Positions 46,291-57,055 of a DNA stretch of 64,000 bases are shown here, in pieces. The translations under genes and the position numbers were made by a program. The notes beneath the pieces were generated by a model that was given only the letters and a program-made list of their open reading frames with translations, did not search any database and was not told where the DNA came from. Position 1 is the first letter of the stretch, and each line of letters starts with the position of its first letter. The DNA is taken from NCBI GenBank assembly GCA_022496205.1, contig WTXD01000016.1, positions 310,001-374,000 of the forward strand. The letters are read 5' to 3'. Source of the stretch: Gloeopeniophorella convolvens (Eukaryota > Basidiomycota > Agaricomycetes > Russulales).

Positions 46291-48081
46291 CGTTCGATTT
46301 TTGTGACTACTCGGGATGATGAGCAGAACGCACAGGATACAAGCGCCCTGGAGGGTGTACGGGGAGAGAGCGAAAGAAAAGATTCGACGAACGAAAGGGT
46401 GGTGTATATATAACCATGCCGAGATAAGCAAGGCAGGGTCACGGCATCATTGACATACGAAGGAGCCTGGCTTGTAGTTCGTCCGAGTTGCAAGGTGTAT
46501 AAGCCCGAATTGGATGATCTTTTGATGTCTTCCTGTTTGGTAGCCCCCGAACCAACTTTGAACTTCCTTGTGGCGGTTCGGATGTGCATGTGACATGTGT
46601 AGCATGCGCTCTTGCTACCGAATAGTCGGACGAGCTAGTGGCCGCCGGCTGGCGCCAGCCACAACCGGTTCGTGCCTTCAAGTGCGTGGTCGTGGTAGGT
46701 TCCGTACGCGCTGAAACCTTGAACGCAGTAAGTACCATCGGCCGCCTGTGTGTGCGCGAAATTAAAGCGAAAGGGTGTAGATACAGGCGGCATACACGCC
46801 TGGAAGCATGGCACGCCCTTCTGTTCACGCTCGCATGCAGAATGGGAGGCAGGAGAATGGTGATTATGGCACTTCAGCGCACGCTGGCTCGAGGGGATGA
46901 GACGGCGGCGATTAAGCGCGGCGCCGTGCACGACATGCATGATCGTGGTCACATGTCTGATGCATTCGGATGTGTACTGAGGCACATATCGGCCTTCTTA
47001 TACACTCCCCAGGGCCCTGAGGGGTCGCGCGCCGCGGAGCGTGCAATGACAAGTGGATGTGATGACTCAGTGGCGACTCAGCGAGACGTCGAAGCATCAG
47101 ACTAGGGGCAATTATCGAGACTTGCGCTAGAGCTAGCTCGCTCAGAAGTGCAGAGTGCGGCAGCTTGTATTGAATTTGCACATGTGGGAGCAAAAGTGTG
47201 GGGAGTAGCACAGAGTCCGAGCCTTCGATGAGAGTAGTTGAGCCGCGAAGTCGCATGGCAAGGGACTCGGACGACGACAAGATGCACACAAGACGTGGCA
47301 AGTGAAATTACGTACACATTAGTCATGTGTTGCCGCGATTCGATTTGATGTGTTAAGTACCAGATACCGGATACCGGCTACTGCCGGGAACCAACGGTCA
47401 ATTGCTGGCAGCATCTCGTTCCCGGGCCCGGGACTCAGTCGACCTCGTCTTCGCTCAGGCGAACAATCTAGCGCTAGGTTGGTTTTCGCCCGGTCTCCTG
47501 TAAGTACGTAGACTGCACCCAGATTGATGACAGCCGATCAATATGTGGCGCTTTCCGTTGTAACCTGGCTTGCCTCGTGGATGTCCCTCGAAATCATCGC
47601 TCGTATTGGGTCAGGCCGATTCCCATGGGACCCCAGAAGCCTCAGTGCAGCTGACAGCACGACCAGTGCGACGCTGAGCTCTCGATGACGCTCATGTCCC
47701 GATCCCTAGGTCCGTGAACGCTCACAGTCTTCTATCGCTCCCTATCAACGCTGCTGCAGCGTGTGTCAAATGCGGTCCCTGCACGGAGAACTCGCGCACG
47801 GCGCGAAACAACCAGCCCTGCGACACGATATCGGAGATCTATCGCGAGTCCAATGTGGGTGGCCTGATTCTATACCACCCTTGGAGCTTGAAGTGATCCT
47901 TGAACTGTGTCAGTGCTCCGCGTTCTACGTGCGGCGTGGAAGTTTGTCCTTGCTGGGCAAAGGTGCACCCCGATAAAAGCCCATCGTTGCCTCGCCTGAC
48001 CTCTGCGCGCCTTTCCTCCCTCGCATCTACCACACTACTACTGTCAGGCATCCACTCGATCGACCCCAGCACATCGCAGTA
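46291..48081. promoter_or_regulatory. Shared upstream region of kinase 3 (minus) and DUF6532 gene 2 (plus)
   Basis: This is 1.8 kb between divergent starts. TATATATA (46405-46412) is placed for kinase 3, and GATAAAAG at about 47972-47979 is placed about 105 bp before ATG 48082. No exon supported between them. Confidence 0.45.
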
Positions 48082-49266
48082 ATGGCAAATTTCCTTCCGA
48101 AGTCTCAGACGAAATTAGGCGACCGGTATCTCAGCGAAGCGCGCGATGTACGCGATCAATGGAAGGACATTATTCAACCTGGTGATCTGGAAATGATCCT
48201 CAACCGCATCACGGTGTCAGCTTTTATACATATAGAAGCGGTCTGTTACTCATGCCGGAGCTTTCAGAACGGAAGAATTGGCGGTTGGATTGAATTCAAC
48301 GAGAGGCCTTTCGAAGATGACGCACGCGCGAGCTTATCGTAAATATGCCCAAGAAACGTTCCGAGTCGTCAAGGTGCCATATCTGTGATTTGCGTTTGTA
48401 TAAGGGCTTATGGACCCTCATCCGTAAACCACCTCAGACAGAGCCAGGGACAAGAATTGCGTGCCACCTGGGAATCTATCGCAGATGCATCACGTGGCTC
48501 GCATTGCCCAGGCTACCTACCGATGCTTCCTCAGCTGCAAAGATGTATTCCCGACCCCCGAGAAAGAAGAAAGCTGGGTCAATGCCGTTTGGGTCACCGC
48601 ATGCACGAAGGCTGGAGTTGAGATATCCCAACCAGAGGATCTCGCTGAGGCAGTACGTCACATACTTCTGTCCTGACCGATAGCTAACATTTTGATACCG
48701 AACTCACGTGCGTAGCTCATGACCGTCAGCTCTTGCTTCCGGTCCGAAGTCAAGCAGAGAGTTCAGCCACTCGTCGTAAGTCATTACGGTTTCCAGACGG
48801 CGAGGGATCCAGAGTCCCTGGGACAAAACGCCAAACTTGCGCGGAGTTTGAAGACAACTTTTGGTGACGGGACAGACGGGTTGCCCTACCGCCACCCCGT
48901 GATACAGGAGGCGATCAACATAATCTGGTTTGATGGCCGCGAGAGCGATGGTACCATGTTCCCCAACCATTTCTTCCCAATGCCCTACGAGGCCATCGCT
49001 CTCGTCCTCGCTGTGGTAAGCAGTCTTGCGATGCTTCCAGTGGTGCACCATACTCATGAATTGTCTCGATTCCCAAGATTGAATGCTGCATTGACCAATG
49101 GTGCGAAGGTTCTCATATCGAGATACCCTTCGCCTACGAATACTACGCGGACATATATCACCACCACCTTTCTGCCTTGAAGTCTCTCCAACATCAAGGT
49201 CTCGAGTCGCGCAGCTGCGATCCTTTGTACAAGTTGCGACAGGAGTTCTATAACGCGGGCCGGTAA
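48082..49266 (+). CDS. DUF6532-domain protein 2 (with N-module)
   Basis: Exon 1 (48082-48215): MANFLPKSQTKLGDRYLSEA, RDVRDQWKDIIQPGDLEMIL. Exon 2 (48268-48373, 106 nt): TEELAVGLNSTRGLSKMTHA, RAYRKYAQETFRVVK, parallel to RCGLESSKGI of DUF6532 gene 1. Later exons carry ARIAQATYRCFLSCKDVFPT, VKQRVQPLVVSHYGFQTARD, PYRHPVIQEAINIIWFDGRE, FFPMPYEAIALVLAV and IECCIDQWCEG, the DUF6532 core. The frame ends at TAA 49264-49266, but that TAA is within a GTAAGT donor. As in gene 1, a further small exon could add a few residues (to about 49330). The third exon boundary is the least certain. Convergent with kinase 4. Function unknown. Confidence 0.7.
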
Positions 49267-49776
49267 GTTGTCGGACCTTGAACGCACCGATTGTACCTCA
49301 CGAAGCTGTCATCATCCCCTGGTCTGGTAAGGCAACATGCTGGGCCCTTACCTCTTCGCACGGACGAGGTGAAGTGGTCACAGGATAGGGTAGACGCCGC
49401 ATGTCTGGCTGCCTCTCAGGGCTCCCAGTCCACTGCCGCCTGAAGGCCGCGGAGTTCACCCGCTGGAACCGGAATCGGCTTTCCGTATATATTTTAGTGC
49501 TTCTATAGGCTTCTATACGTCGTGTCAACATATGGCTTCCAGACACCAAGAAAGGGATCCGTACTTACAATCTACGCATATAATAATCATTGTCGAGCTA
49601 CTTTCCACATACCGCGACCCCTAACATCTTACGAACGTCGAACCGTTATGCCAGTGTCTACTACACTCGTGTCCGTATGGAAGTAATTTATAACAATTAA
49701 GCTTCTCGAGTGCTTCTCCCTCGCGCACGGGTGAAATAACAATTAGTGTGCTCTAGAGTGAGTACCCCACACTACG
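49267..49776. other. Gap between convergent genes, nothing recognised
   Basis: This 510-bp gap separates the DUF6532 gene 2 stop from the stop of the interrupted kinase 4. No other feature. Confidence 0.55.
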
Positions 49777-49962
49777 TTAGGGGTCTGGGATAGCCGATTT
49801 GCGTGAGACAAGATATTGGACTGTGCGAACGGACTGGATCATCTGTCGTGCCAGACCAAAGACTGTAGGCTCCGCTCTGCGCGTGATCGCACTGCGCAGC
49901 TTCATCGCGCCCAGAGAATTTCTGATCGCGCGGAACCTTTCATTTACTCCTTCGATGCGAGG

Positions 49963-49967
49963 ACGCC
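49963..49967 (+). repeat. Target-site duplication ACGCC, left copy
   Basis: Repeated at 57593-57597. 5 bp is the usual length for Ty3/gypsy integrases. Confidence 0.9.
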
Positions 49968-50491
49968 TGTTACGGCTCTACGTACTGCCCTACTATTATT
50001 TTTCTTACTCTTTCCTTTTTCGTACGGTACGCGCCTCGTTCTCGCGCTGCGCCGCTCGTCTCGTCTCCTCGTTCCCTTGCGCCGCATCGCCTCTCTGACT
50101 CCTCGCGCCTCGTTTACGACTACAAGGATCCCTCTCCTTGCCTTATGCAAACCTTTCCTGTACGATACAGCAGTGCACCGTCGAGTATTTAAGGACAAGC
50201 TCGTTCGCTCTGTAGACTTAAGCTTGTCCTCCTGTATTCTCCAGTACAGTAGCTACAGCGCGAATACGAGTCCCTTCTCTCCTCTATCCTCAGTCCGAGC
50301 GACCCGATTGGTCGCCTATCGTCACCACGTCCCAGCCCATCGAAGAGGATCCACGCGGATCCACGACTCTGACTCCAACAGAACCCTTCGTCGCAGCGAG
50401 TCCCGACTGGGAGCCCCGACGCGAACCCGAACCGTCCGTGCCCAGCGACGACGATTCAACGCCTGAACCCGAGTCGCGCACGAACGTTACA
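49968..50491 (+). repeat. 5' LTR
   Basis: 524 bp, with TG...CA ends. TATTTAA at 50186-50192 is the probable TATA box. An AAGCTTGTCCT at 50220-50230, 34 nt downstream, is the probable RNA 5' end because it is complementary to the primer site. Confidence 0.95.
50186..50192 (+). promoter_or_regulatory. LTR TATA box
   Basis: TATTTAA lies 34 nt upstream of AAGCTTGTCCT (50220), the segment complementary to the primer site, consistent with transcription starting there. Confidence 0.6.
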
Positions 50492-50493
50492 CT

Positions 50494-50504
50494 AGGACAA
50501 GCTT
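50494..50504 (+). promoter_or_regulatory. Predicted self-priming primer-binding site
   Basis: AGGACAAGCTT starts 2 nt after the 5' LTR, where a primer site is expected. It is the exact complement of 50220-50230, the predicted first 11 nt of the element RNA. Tf1/sushi elements prime reverse transcription in this way instead of with a tRNA. I see no obvious tRNA 3'-end complement here. Confidence 0.7.
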
Positions 50505-50941
50505 TCCTAGCTCTCACCCCGGGACGAAACGAACCCCTTGATCAGCAGCCGCTACCGTTTGCTCAGCTAGAGCAACCTATCGAAGTTCGAGGAACCGAAC
50601 AACACTGGAACCGACGTCTCGGTCACTACAAGACATTCTCTGAATCTGGGCGCCCCCACCGAACCTACTTGCGGCCGGACTACACTTGGGTGTATCTCCA
50701 CCTTGACGAACGCACTCTTACGTTCTCAATCACCGACGAACACCTCGCAGAAGTACCGTACCCGGAACACATTCACCAGTACTTCCAAGAAGTTGCACAA
50801 GCATCGCAACTAACCGAACAAATTGCACCTGGCCGACTCATCGACCAAATCCAACAAGAAGACGAATACCACGTCGAAACACGTCGCGAAGCTGAAACCG
50901 AGTCAGTAATCGAATCAGTCGCCGCAATCCAACTCAACAGT

Positions 50942-52066
50942 ATGTCGGTTAACGTAACCAACACGACCCCGGCCCCAACTCGCACTTCCAACGGCAAACT
51001 AGCCGGAGAAGCTCCCATCCTGTTCAATGGGAAGTCCGAATTCTACCGCGCCTTCATGCGCCAGTTCGAGTTGCTCTGTCAACTCAACTCAGGAGTCGAC
51101 CTCGTCGACCAACCAATGAAGCGAGTCACGCTCGCTCTCACATACTTCAGAGGCCCTGTCATCGAAGACTGGGTTGTAGAGAAACTCGCCTGGCTCGCCA
51201 AAGTCAGGGCACAGAAGGCGACCGACCCAGCTGACCCACCAGCCACGCCAGACGAAGCATGGGACAAGTTCAAGGAAATGGCGGACGAGAAATTCCTCGA
51301 TCGCGCATCGGCCACCCGGGCCCGCACCATCCTCAAGGTCATGGGATGGATCCCCAGAGCCGAAAGCTTCGACTCCTATGTGGGACGCTTCAGGACCACA
51401 GCACGCCGCGCTGAATACGACCTCAACGATGTCGAACTCATTCGCATCTTTCTACGAGGACTCCCGGAGGCCCTAGTTGTCCGCGTGGTCGAACGAGCGG
51501 ACGATCCCTTCGGCCATAACAACGCCAAACCCAAGTGGAAATTCGACCAATGGACCAAGGAGCTGTCCAAACAACAAGATCACCGTGCCGAAATCAACGA
51601 CATCTTCAGGAAGGAAGATCGACCGCTCCAACCACGCTTCCAACCCCGCCCAAACAACGGGAATCAAGGAGGGTATAGACCACGACCCCGCAACGATGAC
51701 GTGGTACCAATGGACGTCGACTCAATCCAAACCGACACAATCAATACCAACCAAAGGCAGACCGAACAGAGAGGTCCGCGCCTATCCGAAGAAGAACGAC
51801 AAAGATATTTCGCCGAAGGACGCTGCTTCAAATGTGGAAATCGAGGCCATATGTCTAGGGCTTGCCCTAAGACACAAGGACGTCCTGCAACGGCTCGCAA
51901 AATCGCGACCAAGGACGAGGCCAAACCACCATACTACGACCAGCGTCAACATACTCCGACCCCGGCCGAATTCGCGGCATACATAAACAAGGCTTCTATC
52001 GAAGACAAAGAAGCATTCTGCAAGGTCCTCTATGACGACACGGAACTCAAAGGAGAGGATTTTTGA
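50942..52066 (+). CDS. gag: Gag (capsid/nucleocapsid) of the chromovirus
   Basis: From the first ATG of the predicted RNA (50942), 374 aa. The capsid-like part contains ILFNGKSEFYRAFMRQFELL, YFRGPVIEDWVVEKLAWLA and FLRGLPEALVVRVV. The C-terminal zinc knuckle is CFKCGNRGHMSRAC (CX2CX4HX4C). Stop TGA at 52064-52066. The same frame is open without any stop back to 50222, another 240 codons that read as ordinary protein (RPDYTWVYLHLDERTLTFSI) but contain no ATG, so the true N terminus may lie upstream through a non-AUG start. The Pol frame is -1 relative to Gag and overlaps at TTTTTGATAG. Confidence 0.85.
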   Translation: MSVNVTNTTPAPTRTSNGKLAGEAPILFNGKSEFYRAFMRQFELLCQLNSGVDLVDQPMKRVTLALTYFRGPVIEDWVVEKLAWLAKVRAQKATDPADPPATPDEAWDKFKEMADEKFLDRASATRARTILKVMGWIPRAESFDSYVGRFRTTARRAEYDLNDVELIRIFLRGLPEALVVRVVERADDPFGHNNAKPKWKFDQWTKELSKQQDHRAEINDIFRKEDRPLQPRFQPRPNNGNQGGYRPRPRNDDVVPMDVDSIQTDTINTNQRQTEQRGPRLSEEERQRYFAEGRCFKCGNRGHMSRACPKTQGRPATARKIATKDEAKPPYYDQRQHTPTPAEFAAYINKASIEDKEAFCKVLYDDTELKGEDF

Positions 52067-55000
52067 TAGGCTCGGGAACTTCGATCCTTCCACGAGCCCT
52101 CTTCAAGACTGATGTATTTGTACCATTAGACAACGCAATTCGAGTTCTTTTGGCTATACGAACATCAGAGAAACGGATCGACAGCGTAGCGCTCATTGAC
52201 AGCGGTGCTACAGACAACATAATAAGCCAAGAACTGGCTTACCGACACCACCTACCACTACAAGCACTCCAACGACCGCGCGTTATACGAAACGCAGACG
52301 GAACCCGAAACAAAGCAGGCAGCATCACCCACTTCGTTGAACTATCGGCCACCGCTTCAGGACGAACCCAAACGCAGAAGTTCTACGTCTCGAATATTGG
52401 CAAAGAACAAATCATTCTCGGGTATCCCTGGCTCAAAGCGTTCGAACCCAAGATCGAGTGGGCCAAATGCAGACTAGCAGAAGACGTACATCCTATATCC
52501 CTGTCCACCCCAGACGCCCATCGCGCACGAGTAGTCCCTTCGGTCAAAAAGGGAGGAAGACGGACAAAATGGAAGTACCATGTACAAAGTGGCACAAGTC
52601 TTAGGATCGCAGGAATCGATCCGATCTCCCTAGAAGAGGGAGACGAAATATACCTAGGACTACCACCAACTGAAACCACCATCAATCGAATCTCGCAGGC
52701 ACAACAAATGGCGGAAGCGGCAACACCCATCACGACGACTAGCATCCCCTCGGAATATCAACGATACCACAAAGTCTTAGCGAAGAAGCGGCCCAACGGT
52801 TCCCTGATCCCCGACCGTGGGATCATGCAATAGATCTCAAAGACGACGCACCCCCGGAACTAAATTGCAAGGTGTACCCACTATCGCCATCGGAACAAGA
52901 AGCCCTAGACAAATTCGTCAAGGAACATCTCGAAAAGGCTACATCCGATCCTCAGGCTCCAAATACGCATCACCCTTCTTCTTCGTCAAAAAGAAGGACG
53001 GGAAATTACGACCAGTACAGGACTATCGACGACTAAACGAATATACCATCCGGAACCACTACCCCTTCCCCTCATCGAAGAACTAATCCACAAGTCCAAC
53101 ACGCAAAGATCTTCACCAAGTTCGACGTACGATGGGGGTACAACAACATCCGAATCAAAGAAGGAGATCAATGGAAGGCAGCATTCAAAACCAACCGAGG
53201 CTATTCGAACCGATGGTCATGTTCTTTGGACTAACAAACTCGCCTTCACCTTCCAAACAATGATGAACGAAATCTTCAAGGAAGAAATCGACTCCGGACT
53301 GGTGATCATTTACATGGACGACATACTTATCGCAACCCCAAACGACATTGAACTACATCGCAAGATGGTACATCGCGTACTCGCCAAACTACAAACAATG
53401 ACTTGTACCTAAAACCGGAGAAATGTACCTTCGAAGCGGACCAAGTGGAGTACCTCGGAGTAGTGATCGACGGAAATGGACTAGCCATGGACCCGATCAA
53501 AGTCAAAGGAATCGCGGACTGGCCAGTACCCAAGTCGGTCAAACACGTCCGAGCCTTTCTAGGCTTCGGTAACTTCTACCGCCGGTTCATTAAAGACTTC
53601 GGGAAGATCGCACGACCCCTTAATGACCTCACGAAGAAAGAGAACCCCTGGCATTGGGGACGCAGGAACAAAACGCGTTCGAACAACTGAAGCGCGCTTC
53701 CTCGACAAACCCGTCCTACGACACATAAACCATGACCTTCCCTTCTTCCTAGAGACTGACGCATCCGCGTTCGCCACAGGAGCGGTCCTGTCCCAAGAAA
53801 AGGAAGACGGCAAGCGACATCCTGTCGCATATTATTCAAGTTCGTTCACACCTCCGGAACGAAATTACGACATCTACGACCGAGAATTGCTGGCGGTGAT
53901 CAAAGCCCTCAAAGAATGGAGACATCATCTCGCCGGAGCGCTTCACCCGATCACAATCCTTACGGATCACCAAAATCTCTTATACTTCCGACAGGCTCGG
54001 AAGGTAACAAGAAGGCAAGCGCGCTGGCATGAAGAACTAGCCGACTTCGACTTCGTAATCAAGCACGTACCCGGACGAGACCACACACCAGCAGACGCAC
54101 TATCTCGACGACCGGATCACGACGACGGCAGTCAGGACAACGAAAATACCGTCCTTCTACCAGAAGGAGTATTTGTCCGCCTCGCTGAACTCCCGTCAAA
54201 CGCAACACTAGAAGAACGAGTCCAATACCAACAACGACTACAACGAACAAGTATGCCCCCACAATATACGGAGAAAAATACCGGCTGGATGGAAAACGCA
54301 CAAGGAGCACGATGGGTACCCGACGACCAAGCGCTTAAACAAGAAATCGTGAGACAATATCACGATCGACCAAGCGCCGGACACCCAGGAATCCACAAAA
54401 CCCAAGAAAAGGTCAAACAACATTGGCATTGGGTAGGAATCAACGAATTCGTGCAAAAATACGTACAAGGATGCGCCGACTGCCAAAGGATGAAAGTTCT
54501 GACTCACAGACCAAAAGTCGAACTCATGCCGATCGAACCGGAGCAACAAACCACTCCCTTCAGACACGTCGCAATGGATTTCATCACGAAATTACCCAAG
54601 TCCAACGGTTACGACTCAATATTCGTCGTAGTCGACCACGACAGCACGAAAGGAGCGGTATTCATCCCTGCAAGGAAGCTATGACGGCAACCGATGTCGC
54701 AAAGCTCTACATCGACCACGTCTTCCGACGATTCGGCCTACCGGCAAGCATCATCTCCGATCGAGACACGCGGTTCACGGCCCACTTCACCAAGGAACTC
54801 TGCAAGAAATTGCAGATCAAACAAAAAATGTCCACAGCTTACCACCCACAAACAGACGGACAAACTGAACGAGTAAACCAAGAACTCGAACAGTATCTCC
54901 GATTCTGGGTAAACGGACGACAAAACGACTGGGCAGATTGGTTACCACTCGCCGAGTTCGCACACAACTCGAACCAACACTCCGCCACGAACAAAACCCC

Positions 55001-55649
55001 ATTCGAAGTCATGATGGGGTACCGACCAGACGACACCGGAAGCACAGCCGGAACATCACGATTACCAGGAGTCACTGAACGACTCCAACGAATCAACGAC
55101 ATCCGACACGACGCACACCTTGCCCTCAAATGGGCAAGCACGAGGATGAAAGAACGACGAGGAGGAACAACCCCCTCGTTGCAAGAAGGTCAACACGTGT
55201 GGCTAGAGGGTAAGAACCTTCACACAGCATACCCCACGGCAAAACTAGCACCACGCCGCCACGGACCATTCAAGATAACGAAGAAGTTATCCCCTGTCTC
55301 TTTCCAGCTCGCCCTTCCCACTCATTTTCGTATCCACAACGTGTTTCACGCCTCGTTGTTGACACCATACAACGAGACGACCGAACACGGACCCAACTTC
55401 ACACCACCGCCCCCTGACCTTATCGACGGAGAAGAGGAGCAAGAGATAGAAGCCATCCTCAACTCTCGTGTTTTCCGCAGGAAAATCGAGTACCTCATCA
55501 AGTGGCTCGGCTTCCCAGACGCCGAGAATGAATGGATTCCAGCAAGCCTCATGCATGCACAGGAGGCAATCGAAGCGTTTCACAAAACGCACCCCGACGC
55601 ACCAGGACCGGCCCTTTATCCCACGAAGCAACGAGGACGTCGCTCTTAA
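52063..55649 (+). pseudogene. pol: Pol: protease, RT, RNase H, integrase, chromodomain (apparent frameshifts)
   Basis: In -1 frame to Gag. Protease: LIDSGATDNIIS (DSG triad). [54 protein letters not shown] (YMDD). RNase H: FFLETDASAFATGAVLSQEK, DRELLAVIKALKEWRHHL. Integrase: HHCC finger (CADCQRMK), MDFITKLPKSNGYDSIFVVV, SIISDRDTRFTAHF and GQTERVNQELEQYL (DDE), then a GPY-like segment. Chromodomain: EIEAILNSRVFRRKIEYLIK, WLGFPDAENEWIP. Stop TAA 55647-55649. Alignment to the motif order needs single-base additions near 52777, 52937, 53071, 53094, 53201, 53243, 53397, 53661, 53698 and 54667. All are net -1; none is an insertion or a nonsense substitution. Confidence 0.88.
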
Positions 55650-55658
55650 AAGGGGGGG
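55648..55658 (+). promoter_or_regulatory. Internal polypurine tract
   Basis: AAAAGGGGGGG followed by TAAT, directly at the pol stop codon. It resembles the tract before the 3' LTR (57056-57065). In simpler elements pol runs straight into the polypurine tract and LTR, so this may be the original tract, with ORF3 inserted behind it. Confidence 0.55.
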
Positions 55659-55716
55659 TAATTTCTCATCTTTTCGTCAGACTCCCCGGTCTACAACAGC
55701 TCGAACATCTTTCACT

Positions 55717-57036
55717 ATGTCTTTCACCTTCAACAACACCGACTACGACGCCCTGTCCACCGCTTCTCGCACTCCCTCTCCCCCGTACATTCCCCAATCC
55801 CCCGACTATGTCGTGTCTACGACAATCGACCCTATGATCATCATGCAAGCCCCCACTACGTTCGACACTCCCCCCTCTCCGGGCGGAACACCCGTGTCCG
55901 ACGCTCCACTCCCCGTTCCCCCTCCCGCCACGGACCCCAGCACCTGGCACGCCTATATCGCCTCCTTCGACGACACCGCTGAGGTCCACGAGGCCACAGT
56001 CCCTACTGAGGAAGAGACCCAGGCCTACAACGAGGCCCACCTTGTTCCACCCTCTCCTCCTACCCCAGACGCGGAGCGCGAACGCCGAGAGTCGGCCGAA
56101 CAAGAGATACTCCGTGAAGACGACGCCATGGAGAAACTCATCCAACGCGCCGCCACCATCACCATCGGAGCAATGTCGCTCCATCTCCCCGACCACCCCT
56201 TCCCGGTAGAACTCCGCTCCCTCATCGTCCAGTACGCGCTGGACCAGCTCAAGGAGGTAGAAGACTGGTTGAACCTCCCGCATGAACGCGTCCAGTACCT
56301 CCTTGACGAGGCAGACCGGACGGACGACCAAGTCATTAACCGGTACCTTACTAGGGCGATCGCGGAGTTTCAGCACGACCCCCGACTCAGGGGGTTCACC
56401 AAGAACGAGGGGGAGCACGTGCTGGAGTTCACCATCACCGGACCCTACGGGGACATAGTGCGCCCCCGCTATTATAAACTCATCGATTGCGCTGAGCCGT
56501 ACTACCTCGCACTCGCCACCGCCACATCCTACGAGGTGTGCGTTCCGTGCCTCGCGGAACCTCACCCCGGTATCCAGACCGCCCTACGCGCCGACTTCTA
56601 CACGGACCTCGTAGCGTCCGAACCCCACATGATGAGTCGTATCCGACAGCTCGCTGACCCCGGTGTTGTGGGAGACATCCACCGTCTCCAGACCTTCCAT
56701 CGCCAGATCAGAGCGATCGACAACGAGGTCAACGCGCTACAAGAACGGCGCTATCGCCTCGCCCGTGACGTTGACCCCGTAGTAGTCAGGCTCGAAAACG
56801 CGGCCCTCGTCCAACGCGCCCATCTCGACAACATCTATACCACCACCGGACACCGACGCCGTAACCGCATCCCAGCCCGTGCGAGCTCCAGCTCCAGCTC
56901 CGGATCAATCAGGTCAAACCACTCAGCGGCCCCCAGCAACGAGCGAGGAACGCCTCGTCGTCGTCAAGACCCTTACCCGATGAGGGACAGCACGGCCGTC
57001 GTCACGCACGGACAACCCCCTCACCTCGACATCTGA
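55717..57036 (+). CDS. Third ORF of the chromovirus, unknown function (439 aa)
   Basis: An uninterrupted frame from ATG 55717 to TGA 57034-57036, in the position where some gypsy elements keep env. The product starts MSFTFNNTDYDALSTASRTP. A Pro/Ser/Thr-rich first third contains SPPYIPQSPDYVV and TFDTPPSPGGTP. A charged helical middle contains ERRESAEQEILREDDAMEKL and LRSLIVQYALDQLKEVEDWL. A beta-like part contains TITGPYGDIVRPRYYKLID, and the end is a helical Arg/Ser-rich tail. There is no signal peptide and no transmembrane segment, so it is not an obvious envelope protein. Unlike the RT region it has no frameshift. It belongs to the element because it lies inside both LTRs. Function unknown. 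Confidence 0.75.
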   Translation: MSFTFNNTDYDALSTASRTPSPPYIPQSPDYVVSTTIDPMIIMQAPTTFDTPPSPGGTPVSDAPLPVPPPATDPSTWHAYIASFDDTAEVHEATVPTEEETQAYNEAHLVPPSPPTPDAERERRESAEQEILREDDAMEKLIQRAATITIGAMSLHLPDHPFPVELRSLIVQYALDQLKEVEDWLNLPHERVQYLLDEADRTDDQVINRYLTRAIAEFQHDPRLRGFTKNEGEHVLEFTITGPYGDIVRPRYYKLIDCAEPYYLALATATSYEVCVPCLAEPHPGIQTALRADFYTDLVASEPHMMSRIRQLADPGVVGDIHRLQTFHRQIRAIDNEVNALQERRYRLARDVDPVVVRLENAALVQRAHLDNIYTTTGHRRRNRIPARASSSSSSGSIRSNHSAAPSNERGTPRRRQDPYPMRDSTAVVTHGQPPHLDI

Positions 57037-57055
57037 AAGCTGGGGCTTTCATCCT

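Noticed and set aside
55717..57036. Calling the third retroelement ORF an envelope gene
   Set aside because: Its position is env-like, but there is no signal peptide, transmembrane segment or Cys pattern of a surface glycoprotein.
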